A stretch of 57,413 bases of DNA from Chitinophagaceae bacterium (GCA_947380905.1 CANCSS010000012.1:1-57413), one strand, 5' to 3'; shown: positions 44,764-53,386, counted from the first letter of the stretch. Numbers and translations are program-made. Notes: generated by a model from the sequence alone, not told the origin.

Positions 44764-46512
44764 ATGCACTTTAAAAAAATTCATCTTTTCATTGGAGTAT
44801 TATTCATTTTTACTCAAATGAGTTGTACTTTCTTCGTAGAAAAAAATGGGGGATTGATCATGCCTGATGGTTTTGAGGCCGTTGTGGTTGTAGACAGTTT
44901 GCCAGGACATGCAAGACATCTTGCGGTGGCTGATAATGGAGATATTTATGTCAAAGCCAATAAGTTCATCAAAGGGGGGATGAATTATGTATTAAGAGAT
45001 TTGAACAATGATGGCCGTGCAGATTTGATTGCCAATTTTGGTCCTATTGCAAGAGAAGGCGCTTATGCAACTAGCATGCGCATTCACAATGGTTATTTGT
45101 ATACCAGTTCCGAGATGCTTGTTTACCGTTATAAATTAGATAGTAAAACCTTGGTACCAAGTGGTCCAGTGGAATACATTGTCATTGACAGTGGAAGAAG
45201 AAGAGAGCATGATGGAAAGCCATTGGCTTTTGATGGCAAGGGACATATTTTTGTTCCTTTTGGAGCTCCTTCCGATGCTTGTCAAGTAGAAAATAGGTTG
45301 CCAGGTTCACCAGGAATGAAACCTTGCCCCATCTTAGATTCAAATGGGGGTGTATGGATGTTTGATGAAAATAAATTAAATCAATTTAGAACCACAGATG
45401 GTATTAAAGTAGCCACTGGTTTAAGAAGTTTGGTGGCAATGACGTGGAATACACAAGACAATACTTTGTATTGCGTAGGGCATGGTAGAGATGGTCTTGT
45501 AAACGAATGGCCTCAGTATTACAATGAATGGCAAAGTGCTATGTTGCCTTCCGAAGCTTTTTATAAATTAAAACCAGGTGCCAATGCAGGCTGGCCTTAT
45601 TATTATTTTGATCAAATGAAAGGCAAAGTCATGTTGAATGCTGAATACGGTGGCAATGGACAAATTGAGAATACAGATACCACGATTGAAACCCCTGTGG
45701 TTGGCTTTCCTGGTCACTTTGCGCCCAATGATTTATTATTTTATACAGGTGATCAATTCCCAGCTAGGTATAAAAATGGGGCATTTATTGCATTTCATGG
45801 TTCCACCATACGTGCACCTTATCCTCAAGCAGGTTATATTGTCGCTTTTGTTCCTTTTGTGAATGGAAAGGCGCAACCATGGGAAGTTTTTGCAGATGGT
45901 TTTACAGGTAAAGATACCTTGGTCAATACCAAAGATTCTAAATATAGACCCATGGGATTGGCTCAAGGACCTGATGGTTCCTTGTACATTTCAGAATCAG
46001 AAAAAGGGAAAGTATGGCGCGTAAAGTATACGGGTAAAAAAGAAGCATTTACAGATAAGAATTTGGCTATTATGCTGCAAAGGCAAAAAACCAGAACCAA
46101 TATTAAAACGCCAGATCCAGTATTAGATAATTTGGAGAGATTTAAAGTAGCCGTTGGGGGGGAAAAATTATATCAATTAAATTGTAGAGCTTGTCATCAA
46201 AAAGATGGGCAAGGGGATGGATTGCGTTTTCCTTCCATTGCCGCATCGGATTGGGTGAATGGCAATAAAGATACTTTGATTGCAGTGTTACTTAGAGGGT
46301 TAGAAGGACCCATTAAAATAAACGATCAGCCATTTGTTGGTATGATGCCAAAATTTGCACAGCTTCCTGATATAGAAATAGCTAATATTTTAAGTTATGT
46401 GAGGCACAATTTTGGAAACAAATCAGATTCAGTAACAAAAACAGAGGTTGCAATTGTTCGCCAACGTTTAAATTTGAAGCGAAGACAAATGCAACCTCCG
46501 AGAATTGAATAA
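44764..46512 (+). CDS. Sorbosone-dehydrogenase-like propeller with cytochrome c
   Basis: A 582-residue lipoprotein (Cys21 in TQMSC). Residues about 35-430 form a six-bladed propeller of the soluble glucose/sorbosone dehydrogenase type (PDGFEAVVVVDSLPGHARHLAV, DGKGHIFVPFGAPSDACQ, GLRSLVAMTWNTQDNTLYCVGHGRDGL, MGLAQGPDGSLYISES). A C-terminal cytochrome c domain carries Cys474-Arg-Ala-Cys477-His478, with a Met in PFVGMMPKF as likely axial ligand. It may oxidise a sugar or aldehyde in the periplasm using PQQ and pass electrons through heme; cofactor and substrate are inferred. It follows the DUF5107 gene closely. Confidence 0.82.
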   Translation: MHFKKIHLFIGVLFIFTQMSCTFFVEKNGGLIMPDGFEAVVVVDSLPGHARHLAVADNGDIYVKANKFIKGGMNYVLRDLNNDGRADLIANFGPIAREGAYATSMRIHNGYLYTSSEMLVYRYKLDSKTLVPSGPVEYIVIDSGRRREHDGKPLAFDGKGHIFVPFGAPSDACQVENRLPGSPGMKPCPILDSNGGVWMFDENKLNQFRTTDGIKVATGLRSLVAMTWNTQDNTLYCVGHGRDGLVNEWPQYYNEWQSAMLPSEAFYKLKPGANAGWPYYYFDQMKGKVMLNAEYGGNGQIENTDTTIETPVVGFPGHFAPNDLLFYTGDQFPARYKNGAFIAFHGSTIRAPYPQAGYIVAFVPFVNGKAQPWEVFADGFTGKDTLVNTKDSKYRPMGLAQGPDGSLYISESEKGKVWRVKYTGKKEAFTDKNLAIMLQRQKTRTNIKTPDPVLDNLERFKVAVGGEKLYQLNCRACHQKDGQGDGLRFPSIAASDWVNGNKDTLIAVLLRGLEGPIKINDQPFVGMMPKFAQLPDIEIANILSYVRHNFGNKSDSVTKTEVAIVRQRLNLKRRQMQPPRIE

Positions 46513-46535
46513 TTCAATTAGTTAAATAATAAATA

Positions 46536-47792
46536 CTATCTAACAAATATAGGGGTGGCGAGTCCGTTTAAATCATAAACAACTTTGCCACCCTTTATAG
46601 TTACTTCACATTCGAATTTCTCATTTCCTTTTAATTTATAGCCTGTTTTATCATAAAAGCCAAAATTGCCTTTTCTAATATTTAGTATAGCAATATCCGC
46701 TTCAGAACCAACAGAAAAATTTCCCAACAAGGGTCTATTGATAGCTTGTGCTGCAGACCAAGTACTTGCTCTGATGACTTCTTTCAAAGCCATGCCCAAA
46801 TTCATAAACTTTGACATCACACTCAATTGATCTTTCATAGAAGTATTCATACTTCCTGTGTGCAAGTCGGTACTAATGGTATTAGGATAAAGCCCCGCTT
46901 TTAATGCAGGTATGGCTTGAGAATAATTAAAACTTGTTCCGCCATAACCTACGTCAAAAATGATTCCTCTTTTTTGAGCTGCTAAAACAAAAGGTTTTAA
47001 TTGGTTGGTAGTAGCGTCTACAATTTCTTCTCTTCCACCTCCCAATGCTGCATAAGCATGGGTGTATATATCCCCTGGACGCAAATGTTTGAAATACAAT
47101 TCTTCAATGGATAAATTAGGTTTTGCGCCTCCAAAATCAACAATAACAGGCAATCCAGCCAAGTTACCTGCTTCTACAGCTCTGTCTGTTGGTGTCCAAT
47201 CTGCACCATTAAAATGGGCCAATTTAAATCCAACTATATAGTCTTTATATTGTTTTGCAGCAGCAGCAGCAAATTTCGGATTCATATCCGCAATGTCTTG
47301 TTCGTAGTTGCCACCTCTCATTCCTTCGCCAACAATATTTAAAAAAGAAAGCACTCTGGTTTGTGAAACGTCAATTACATTTTTCTTAAAAACTGCAAAG
47401 TTTTTCCAACCTGCTCCACCGCAATCTACTACGGTGGTCAATCCCACTCTAAAAGTATTGGGATCTGGCATTAAGGCACTTAATCCATCACTTAAATAAT
47501 GATCTGGTTGGGTGCCCGCAAAAACGTGTGAATGTAAATCTATTAAACCTGGAGATACAATCAAGTCGGTAGCATCTACTACTTGTTTTGCTTGAGTGCC
47601 ATCAATGCCTTTTTCCACTTTTACAATTTTTCCTTGTTTGACAGCAATGTCCATAATGCCATCTATGTTATTTTTTGGATCAATTACATGTCCTCCTTTA
47701 ACGACGATATCATATAAGGGGGCGGGTGCTTGTGCAAATACATTCACACATAAAGTGACCAAAGCAAATAGAATGAAATATATTTTTTTCAT
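46536..47792 (-). CDS. Exported amidohydrolase/deacetylase family protein
   Basis: Metal-dependent hydrolase of the dihydroorotase-like amidohydrolase/deacetylase group, whose relatives sit beside DgaE-type lyases. The 418-residue protein has a Sec signal peptide (1-21, ending NVFAQ). Metal-site residues are His87 and His89 in DLHSHVF, Lys190 in VGFKLAHF, His245 in DIYTHAY and Asp309 in STDLHTG. Where relatives have a His after the fifth strand (VHI) this protein has Asp219 (VIVDFGG). It could deacetylate an N-acetyl amino sugar acid in the periplasm. It is convergent with the cytochrome gene and divergent from the lactonase-RidA gene. Confidence 0.83.
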   Translation of the reverse strand: MKKIYFILFALVTLCVNVFAQAPAPLYDIVVKGGHVIDPKNNIDGIMDIAVKQGKIVKVEKGIDGTQAKQVVDATDLIVSPGLIDLHSHVFAGTQPDHYLSDGLSALMPDPNTFRVGLTTVVDCGGAGWKNFAVFKKNVIDVSQTRVLSFLNIVGEGMRGGNYEQDIADMNPKFAAAAAKQYKDYIVGFKLAHFNGADWTPTDRAVEAGNLAGLPVIVDFGGAKPNLSIEELYFKHLRPGDIYTHAYAALGGGREEIVDATTNQLKPFVLAAQKRGIIFDVGYGGTSFNYSQAIPALKAGLYPNTISTDLHTGSMNTSMKDQLSVMSKFMNLGMALKEVIRASTWSAAQAINRPLLGNFSVGSEADIAILNIRKGNFGFYDKTGYKLKGNEKFECEVTIKGGKVVYDLNGLATPIFVR

Positions 47793-48025
47793 TGGTATTG
47801 TTTTAATTAAAAAAATTATGAAATATCTATAGGGAAGCTACGAAATTTACTAATTCATTAAGTAAGGGGGGCCTAATTTTCCATGAAAGCAGGTGGCTTA
47901 GGCTAATGTGTAAAAAATACGTATTAAATAGGCTGATGATTGAAAATTGTTGAAAAATATCAGCATGCTAAAGGCGATTTATGCATAATATTTCTTAATT
48001 TTTATGTCTAAATAATCCTGTTTAT

Positions 48026-49594
48026 ATGAATCTTATTGCCGCTGTATTACTTAGTTCTTTTTTCCATTTTTTTTCGGCTGATACAACTCAATATCAATTG
48101 ATTGTAGGCTCTTACACTCAAAAAGGAAATCCTGGTATCGAAGTGTATACGGTAAACGCTGTCACTGGTAAACCTACTTTGCAATATACCAAAGAGAACT
48201 CAAATGCATCTTATTTAACACTTACAAAGGATGGTAAATATTTATATGCTGTTTCCGAAGCCAATGGCGAAAAATCTGCAGTAAATGCTTATCAATTAAA
48301 TAGTCAAAATCATTTCGAAAAAATAAATTCAACACCTACGATGGGTGCGGGACCTTGTTTTGTTAATTATCGCGAGGAAAGTAAAACAGTGTATACGGCC
48401 AATTACAATAGTGGTAGTTTAAGCGTATTTAAAACTGAGCATGGCGCGGTATTGCCCATTTCGCAGGAAATTAAATACAAAGGGACTAGTGTAAATAAAG
48501 CAAGACAATCTTCTTCACATGCACACAATGTGGTAGTAAGCCCAGACCATTCTTTTTTATTGGTTACGGATTTAGGGGGAGACAAAATATATCAACATAA
48601 AATTTATGCAGATGGCTTGGTAGATGAAAATTATACTTCGATTTCTGTAGGTGCCGGAAATGGTCCAAGACATTTTGTATTTGATGATGCCGGAAAATTT
48701 GGTTATCTAATTAGTGAAATGTCTGGAACTGTAGATGTATTTGCAGTAGATCAAAATAAATTAACTCCTATTCAAAATATACTTGCTGATACGGCGTATA
48801 CCAAAGATCCAAAAGCAAAAGGAAGTGGAGACATTCATATTTCGCCAAGTGGAAAATGGTTAATCACCACCAATCGAGTTTCTAGCAATGAACTAACCAT
48901 TTTTAAAATTGGATCCAATGGACAACTTACTAAAATGTATCATCAGCCAGTATTAAAAAAGCCAAGAAATTTTAGTTTTGATCCTGCTGGTCATTTTGTT
49001 TTTGTAGCAAGCCAGGACGAAGATAAAGTACAAATATTTTCATTTGATGATGCTACTGGAAATCTTTCGGATACGCATCAAATCATGGATATTAAATCCC
49101 CTGTCTGTTTGCAATTTTCGGACAACCCAATGGAAATTACGCCTGAGGAAAGATTAAAAGCATTGAAAATAAATTTAATTCCTGTAGTACCACCTATTGC
49201 TAATTATCTAAAACAAGTACAAGTTGGGAAACTGGTTTATTTATCTGGACATGGACCCGATAAACCTGATGGAGGACAAATGTATGGTAAGCTTGGGAAA
49301 GATGTTACCATAGAGGAAGGGCAAGCTGCCGCAAGACTTACTGGTATTTCATTGTTGTCTACCTTGAAATCTTATGTTGGTGATTTAAGCAAAGTGAAGC
49401 GCATTGTTAAAGTTTTGGGATTGGTAAGTTCTGATCCAAGCTTTGTGCAACAACCTAAAGTAATGAATGGATTTTCTGATTTGATGGTAGAAGTATTTGG
49501 AGAAAGAGGAAAGCATGCTAGATCTGCATTGGGGGTGGCTTCTTTGCCTAATAATATTTGCGTAGAAATTGAAATGATTGTTGAACTTAAATAA
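48026..49594 (+). CDS. Exported lactonase fused to RidA domain
   Basis: A 522-residue fusion. After a signal peptide (about 1-18) residues 22-365 form a seven-bladed propeller of the 6-phosphogluconolactonase (PF10282-type) family: QLIVGSYTQKGNPGIEVYTV, GPCFVNYREESKTVYTANYNSGSLSVF, HAHNVVVSPDHSFLLVTDLGGDKIY, GPRHFVFDDAGKFGYLISE. Residues about 372-522 form a RidA/YjgF domain with LVYLSGHGP, and Arg499 in HARSALGVASLP matches the conserved imine-binding Arg. Predicted roles are lactone opening and hydrolysis of an enamine or imine. A second RidA gene follows after 19 bases. Confidence 0.85.
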   Translation: MNLIAAVLLSSFFHFFSADTTQYQLIVGSYTQKGNPGIEVYTVNAVTGKPTLQYTKENSNASYLTLTKDGKYLYAVSEANGEKSAVNAYQLNSQNHFEKINSTPTMGAGPCFVNYREESKTVYTANYNSGSLSVFKTEHGAVLPISQEIKYKGTSVNKARQSSSHAHNVVVSPDHSFLLVTDLGGDKIYQHKIYADGLVDENYTSISVGAGNGPRHFVFDDAGKFGYLISEMSGTVDVFAVDQNKLTPIQNILADTAYTKDPKAKGSGDIHISPSGKWLITTNRVSSNELTIFKIGSNGQLTKMYHQPVLKKPRNFSFDPAGHFVFVASQDEDKVQIFSFDDATGNLSDTHQIMDIKSPVCLQFSDNPMEITPEERLKALKINLIPVVPPIANYLKQVQVGKLVYLSGHGPDKPDGGQMYGKLGKDVTIEEGQAAARLTGISLLSTLKSYVGDLSKVKRIVKVLGLVSSDPSFVQQPKVMNGFSDLMVEVFGERGKHARSALGVASLPNNICVEIEMIVELK

Positions 49595-49613
49595 TAAATA
49601 AAATATAAAAAAA

Positions 49614-50090
49614 ATGAAAACACAAAATCGTCGCTCTATTTTCAAAAAAATGTTTGCAGGATTCTTAGGAATCGCAGGCACTAGTGTTGCTGCAAATGCA
49701 TCAACCAATTCTTCAAAAGATGCTTATGGTAAAGAAGTATTTAACGTAACTACCGAGCAAGATGTGCCCTTATTTTCTGGATCAACCAAATTTGGTGGAA
49801 TGGTATTCGTAGCTGGAAAAGGAGCGCACTTCGAAGGAGAAATCAAAGCCCATACTGACCATGTTTTAAAAGAATTGGAGAAAGAATTGATTGCTGCAGG
49901 TTCCTCTATGGATAAAGTTTTAAAAGTAAATGTATACTTAGCCGACTTAAATGATTACAAGCAAATGAACGAAGTATTTAAAGGTCGTTTTGGTGCGCAT
50001 CCTCCAGTAAGAACCACGGTGGCTACTTATGGTGGTGTGCCAGGTAATTCATTGGTGGAGATGGATTGTATCGCCATTGCCAATTCCTAA
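49614..50090 (+). CDS. Tat-exported RidA family protein
   Basis: A 158-residue RidA (YjgF/YER057c/UK114) protein that in relatives hydrolyses reactive enamine/imine products of PLP enzymes. The N-terminus NRRSIFKKMFAGFLGIAGTS has a twin-arginine motif (Arg6-Arg7) and hydrophobic core, cut perhaps after AANA. The domain has MVFVAGKGAHFEGEIKAHTDHVL, VLKVNVYLADLNDYKQMNEVF, and conserved Arg133 in HPPVRTTVA with Glu149 in SLVEMDCIA, the residues expected for deaminase activity. It lies 19 bases after the fusion gene and 46 before the PLP enzyme. Confidence 0.87.
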   Translation: MKTQNRRSIFKKMFAGFLGIAGTSVAANASTNSSKDAYGKEVFNVTTEQDVPLFSGSTKFGGMVFVAGKGAHFEGEIKAHTDHVLKELEKELIAAGSSMDKVLKVNVYLADLNDYKQMNEVFKGRFGAHPPVRTTVATYGGVPGNSLVEMDCIAIANS

Positions 50091-50136
50091 ATCAGATCAT
50101 ACATTCTATTCCCCCTAACAATTAAAAAATAAAAAA

Positions 50137-51357
50137 ATGAAACGTAGAGACCTCTTAAAATACATGACCATCACTCCTGTAGCAGGCGCTGCAATAGTGG
50201 GTGGTATTTCTTCTGCAAGTGCTGCTTCTGTAGCATCTAGTGTTGCTGCTAGAGATTTATTTACTGAATTAGGTGTGCGCACTTTTATTAATGCAGCGGG
50301 TACATATACCGCCATGACCGCTAGTTTAATGAGACCTGAAACTGTAGAAGCCATTAGACAAGCATCTCATAAATTTTGTATGCTAGACGATTTGCAAGAC
50401 AAAGTGGGTGCAAGATTGGCTGAAATTACACATGCAGAAGCTTGTGTAGTTACTTCCGGCGCTTTTTCTGCATTGACATTAGGGATGGCAGGTATCTTAA
50501 CAGGTACTGATCCAAATAAGGTAAGAGCACTTCCTAAATTAGAAGGTACAGGAATGAAGACCGAAGTGATTTGTCAAAAAGCACATGCTATTGGATACAA
50601 TCAAGCTTTGACCAATACCGGTGTAAAAATAATCATGGTAGAAACAGTAGAAGAATTAAAAGCTGCTATCAATAAAAATACTGCGTCTATGCACTTTCTA
50701 CATGTGCAATCAGATGGTGGTAAAATTAAACATGAAGAGTGGGTAGCTATTGCGAAAGCAAATGGTATTCCAACTTCTATTGATATTGCAGCAGATGTGC
50801 CTCCTGTATCTAATTTATGGAGATTCAATGATATGGGATTTGATTTTGTTGCCATCTCTGGTGGTAAAGCTTTAAGAGGACCACAAAGTGCTGGAATTTT
50901 AATGGGTAAAAAAGACATCATTAAAGCAGCTCGTTTATCCATGCCTCCTCGTGGAGAAACCATTGGTCGTGGAATGAAAGTAAACAAAGAGGAAATTTTA
51001 GGTATGTTGGTAGCGGTAGAAGAGTTTATTAAAATCGACCACGATGCCGAAGCTTTATTCTTCTTAAAAAGAGTTGAAAAAATTAAAGCAGCAGCGGATA
51101 GTGTAGCAGGCGTTAAAACTACCATTACTACACCCACACTTGGCAACGTGACTCCTACACTTAGTATTACTTTTGATTATAGTGTTATCAAAAAAACAGG
51201 AGAAGCATTGCGTCTTGAATTACGCAATGGTACCCCTTCTATTGAAACAGTAGGTGGTAAAGATAGTATTGGTATCACAGGATGGATGCTACAAGAAGGA
51301 GAGGATAAAATTGTAGCAGCAAGATTAAAAGAAGTATTACAAGGTGCATTAGCATAA
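50137..51357 (+). CDS. Tat-exported SelA/DgaE-like PLP enzyme
   Basis: Fold-type I PLP enzyme of the selenocysteine-synthase-like group that includes the D-glucosaminate-6-phosphate ammonia-lyase DgaE. The 406-residue protein has a twin-arginine signal (KRRDLLKYM, then a hydrophobic stretch to about residue 30), unusual for this family. PLP residues are Asp216 in SIDIAADVPP and Lys244 in AISGGKALRGPQSAGILMGKK; VTSGAFSALTL near residue 105 fits the phosphate pocket. Expected reaction: ammonia elimination from a 2-amino-2-deoxy acid. It lies between RidA and RraA genes in a tight run. Confidence 0.85.
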   Translation: MKRRDLLKYMTITPVAGAAIVGGISSASAASVASSVAARDLFTELGVRTFINAAGTYTAMTASLMRPETVEAIRQASHKFCMLDDLQDKVGARLAEITHAEACVVTSGAFSALTLGMAGILTGTDPNKVRALPKLEGTGMKTEVICQKAHAIGYNQALTNTGVKIIMVETVEELKAAINKNTASMHFLHVQSDGGKIKHEEWVAIAKANGIPTSIDIAADVPPVSNLWRFNDMGFDFVAISGGKALRGPQSAGILMGKKDIIKAARLSMPPRGETIGRGMKVNKEEILGMLVAVEEFIKIDHDAEALFFLKRVEKIKAAADSVAGVKTTITTPTLGNVTPTLSITFDYSVIKKTGEALRLELRNGTPSIETVGGKDSIGITGWMLQEGEDKIVAARLKEVLQGALA

Positions 51358-51370
51358 AATGATTTTACAT

Positions 51371-52288
51371 ATGAAAAAAATATACTCGTTATTATTTTTA
51401 ACAAGTATCTTTTTCACTGCTCAAGCTCAAGTTTTCCCAAAAGGAGAACTTGAGTTTTTAACAGCACAATGGAAAGGAGAACGTTTTGCAGATGGTCGTC
51501 CAAAAATAAGTGATGCCTTAATTGAACGTGCTAAAAAAATTGGCATTGAAGAAGCGTGGCAAATCTTGCACAATGAAGGCTACAACAATCAATTTGAAGG
51601 AAACTGGAAAATGGTGCATGACGATGTTCCAGTTGTGGGCCGCGCCGTTACAGCCAGGTACAGTCCAACCAGACCTGATATTGAAGCCTTGATCAAAGAA
51701 CGTGGTAAAAAAGAAGGACGCAAAGGGAATACCAATGCATGGCCCATTGAAGTATTGCAAAAAGGGGATGTATATGTAGCCGAAGCATTTGGAAAAATTG
51801 CACAAGGCACATTAATTGGAGACAATTTAGGTACTTCTATTTTTAATAAAACTGGCAATGGAGTGATATTTGATGGATCTGCTAGAGACTTGTCAGGATT
51901 AGCAGACATCAAAGGATTCAATGCTTATGTGCGCGACTTTCATCCTTCCTTTTTAGAGGAAGTGGTGTTGATGGGCTTGAATGGCCCCATTAGGATAGGC
52001 GGTGCCATTGTATTGCCCGGAGATTTAGTTTTATCGGAGCGCGAGGGCGTATTATTTATTCCTGCCCATTTAGCAGAAAAAGTAATTGCTACTGCAGAGT
52101 TTATTTCAGTAAGAGATCGGTTTTCAAAAGAGGTATTAAAATCTGGAAAATACAATGCAGGTCAAATTGATACGCAATGGACGGAGGAAATAAAGACTTC
52201 ATTCCTTAATTGGTTAAAAGCGCATCCCAATGAACCAAGCATGAGCAAAGAAACCTTAGAGAAATTTTTAGAAAAAAGAACTTGGTAA
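51371..52288 (+). CDS. Exported RraA-like aldolase family protein
   Basis: RraA/HMG-aldolase fold protein of 305 residues, probably an aldolase or decarboxylase for 2-keto acids. The start is ATG 51371, giving a clean signal peptide (1-20, ending FFTAQAQ); ATG 51359 is an alternative. The active-site pattern is kept: Gly150-Asp151-Asn152-Leu153 in LIGDNLGTSI and Asp168-Gly-Ser-Ala-Arg172-Asp173, the Arg and Asp that bind pyruvate and metal in class II pyruvate aldolases of this fold. Extra residues 20-80 and the C-terminal 50 residues extend beyond short RraA. It is coupled to the PLP gene, starting 13 bases after it. Confidence 0.8.
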   Translation: MKKIYSLLFLTSIFFTAQAQVFPKGELEFLTAQWKGERFADGRPKISDALIERAKKIGIEEAWQILHNEGYNNQFEGNWKMVHDDVPVVGRAVTARYSPTRPDIEALIKERGKKEGRKGNTNAWPIEVLQKGDVYVAEAFGKIAQGTLIGDNLGTSIFNKTGNGVIFDGSARDLSGLADIKGFNAYVRDFHPSFLEEVVLMGLNGPIRIGGAIVLPGDLVLSEREGVLFIPAHLAEKVIATAEFISVRDRFSKEVLKSGKYNAGQIDTQWTEEIKTSFLNWLKAHPNEPSMSKETLEKFLEKRTW

Positions 52289-52312
52289 AATTTAATCAGA
52301 CAAATAAAAAAA

Positions 52313-53386
52313 ATGAAAAGTTATAAATTAATTTTAAAATTATCCTTACTGCTTTTTGTTGTGGCATTGGGATTGTACCTGGCCCATCAAAATCAATACA
52401 TTGCTGTCGTAATTGCATTGGCTTTTTTCGCTTTAAGCTTTGGAGTTAAATCTTCTGAGGTATATAAGGGATTAAGTTTCACCATGATCATTTTTGCATG
52501 TGTTTGTATCACCCTTAATTACCCTCAATATTTTATACAAGTAGGAGATTTTAAATTGAAGGGATTAATTACGCCACTGATTCAATTGATTATGTTTGGA
52601 ATGGGTACCGAAATTGGCTTAAAGGATTTTAAAAGAGTAGCGGAACAACCTAAGGCCGTATTGATTGGATTAACAGGTCATTTTACTTTTATGCCAATCA
52701 TGGGTTTTGCTTTGGCCAAAGCATTTAATTTTGAACCTGAAATAGCTGCGGGTATTGTTTTAATTGGATCCATGCCTTGCGGATTGGCTTCTAATGTAAT
52801 GTCTTATTTAGCCAAAGCGAATTTGGCATTGTCTGTTACCCTTACAAGTGTGTCAACTCTATTGGCTACTTTTTTAACGCCTTTTTGGATGAAAGTATTA
52901 GGAGGGCAGTTTATTGAAATCAAAGCAACCGATATGTTTGTACATATCTTACAAATAGTGATAGTGCCTATCTTGTTAGGATTGCTATTTAATAAATTCA
53001 TTAAAGGAAAATCTACTTGGTTAGACAAGCTAATGCCATCTGTTTCTATGTTTGGAATTGCTACTATTATCTGTGTGATTACTGCTGCAGGAAGTAAAAG
53101 CTTATTGACTATTGGGCCATTGCTTATTTTAGCTTCCTTTATTCACAACACTTCTGGTTATTTATTTGGCTATTGGACGGGTCGCCTATTTAGATTGGGC
53201 GAAAGAGATAGCAGAACGATTGCCATTGAAGTGGGTATGCAAAATGGAGGCTTGGCATCTGGACTTGCAGAGAAATTAGGCAAGGCAGCTACCATGGGAT
53301 TGGCACCAGCTGTATTTGGACCATTCATGAATATTACTGGATCCATCCTGGCTTCCTATTGGCACAAGAAAACACCTATAGATTAA
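52313..53386 (+). CDS. Bile acid:sodium symporter (BASS) family transporter
   Basis: Inner-membrane carrier of 357 residues with about ten hydrophobic helices. BASS signatures are GSMPCGLASNVMSYLAKANL near residue 155 and IAIEVGMQNGGLASGLA near residue 300, which contain the two crossover regions that form the sodium sites. Members carry bile acids, pyruvate (plant BASS2) or ketopantoate (PanS), so a keto-acid substrate is plausible. It is 24 bases after the RraA-like gene and probably the last gene of the plus-strand operon. I saw no strong terminator before the convergent CBM9 gene. Confidence 0.88.
   Translation: MKSYKLILKLSLLLFVVALGLYLAHQNQYIAVVIALAFFALSFGVKSSEVYKGLSFTMIIFACVCITLNYPQYFIQVGDFKLKGLITPLIQLIMFGMGTEIGLKDFKRVAEQPKAVLIGLTGHFTFMPIMGFALAKAFNFEPEIAAGIVLIGSMPCGLASNVMSYLAKANLALSVTLTSVSTLLATFLTPFWMKVLGGQFIEIKATDMFVHILQIVIVPILLGLLFNKFIKGKSTWLDKLMPSVSMFGIATIICVITAAGSKSLLTIGPLLILASFIHNTSGYLFGYWTGRLFRLGERDSRTIAIEVGMQNGGLASGLAEKLGKAATMGLAPAVFGPFMNITGSILASYWHKKTPID

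Noticed and set aside
50601..51146. 181-codon minus-strand frame inside the PLP enzyme gene
   Set aside because: It is a shadow of a strongly supported plus-strand gene, with a Ser/Pro/Thr-rich composition and no recognisable motif.
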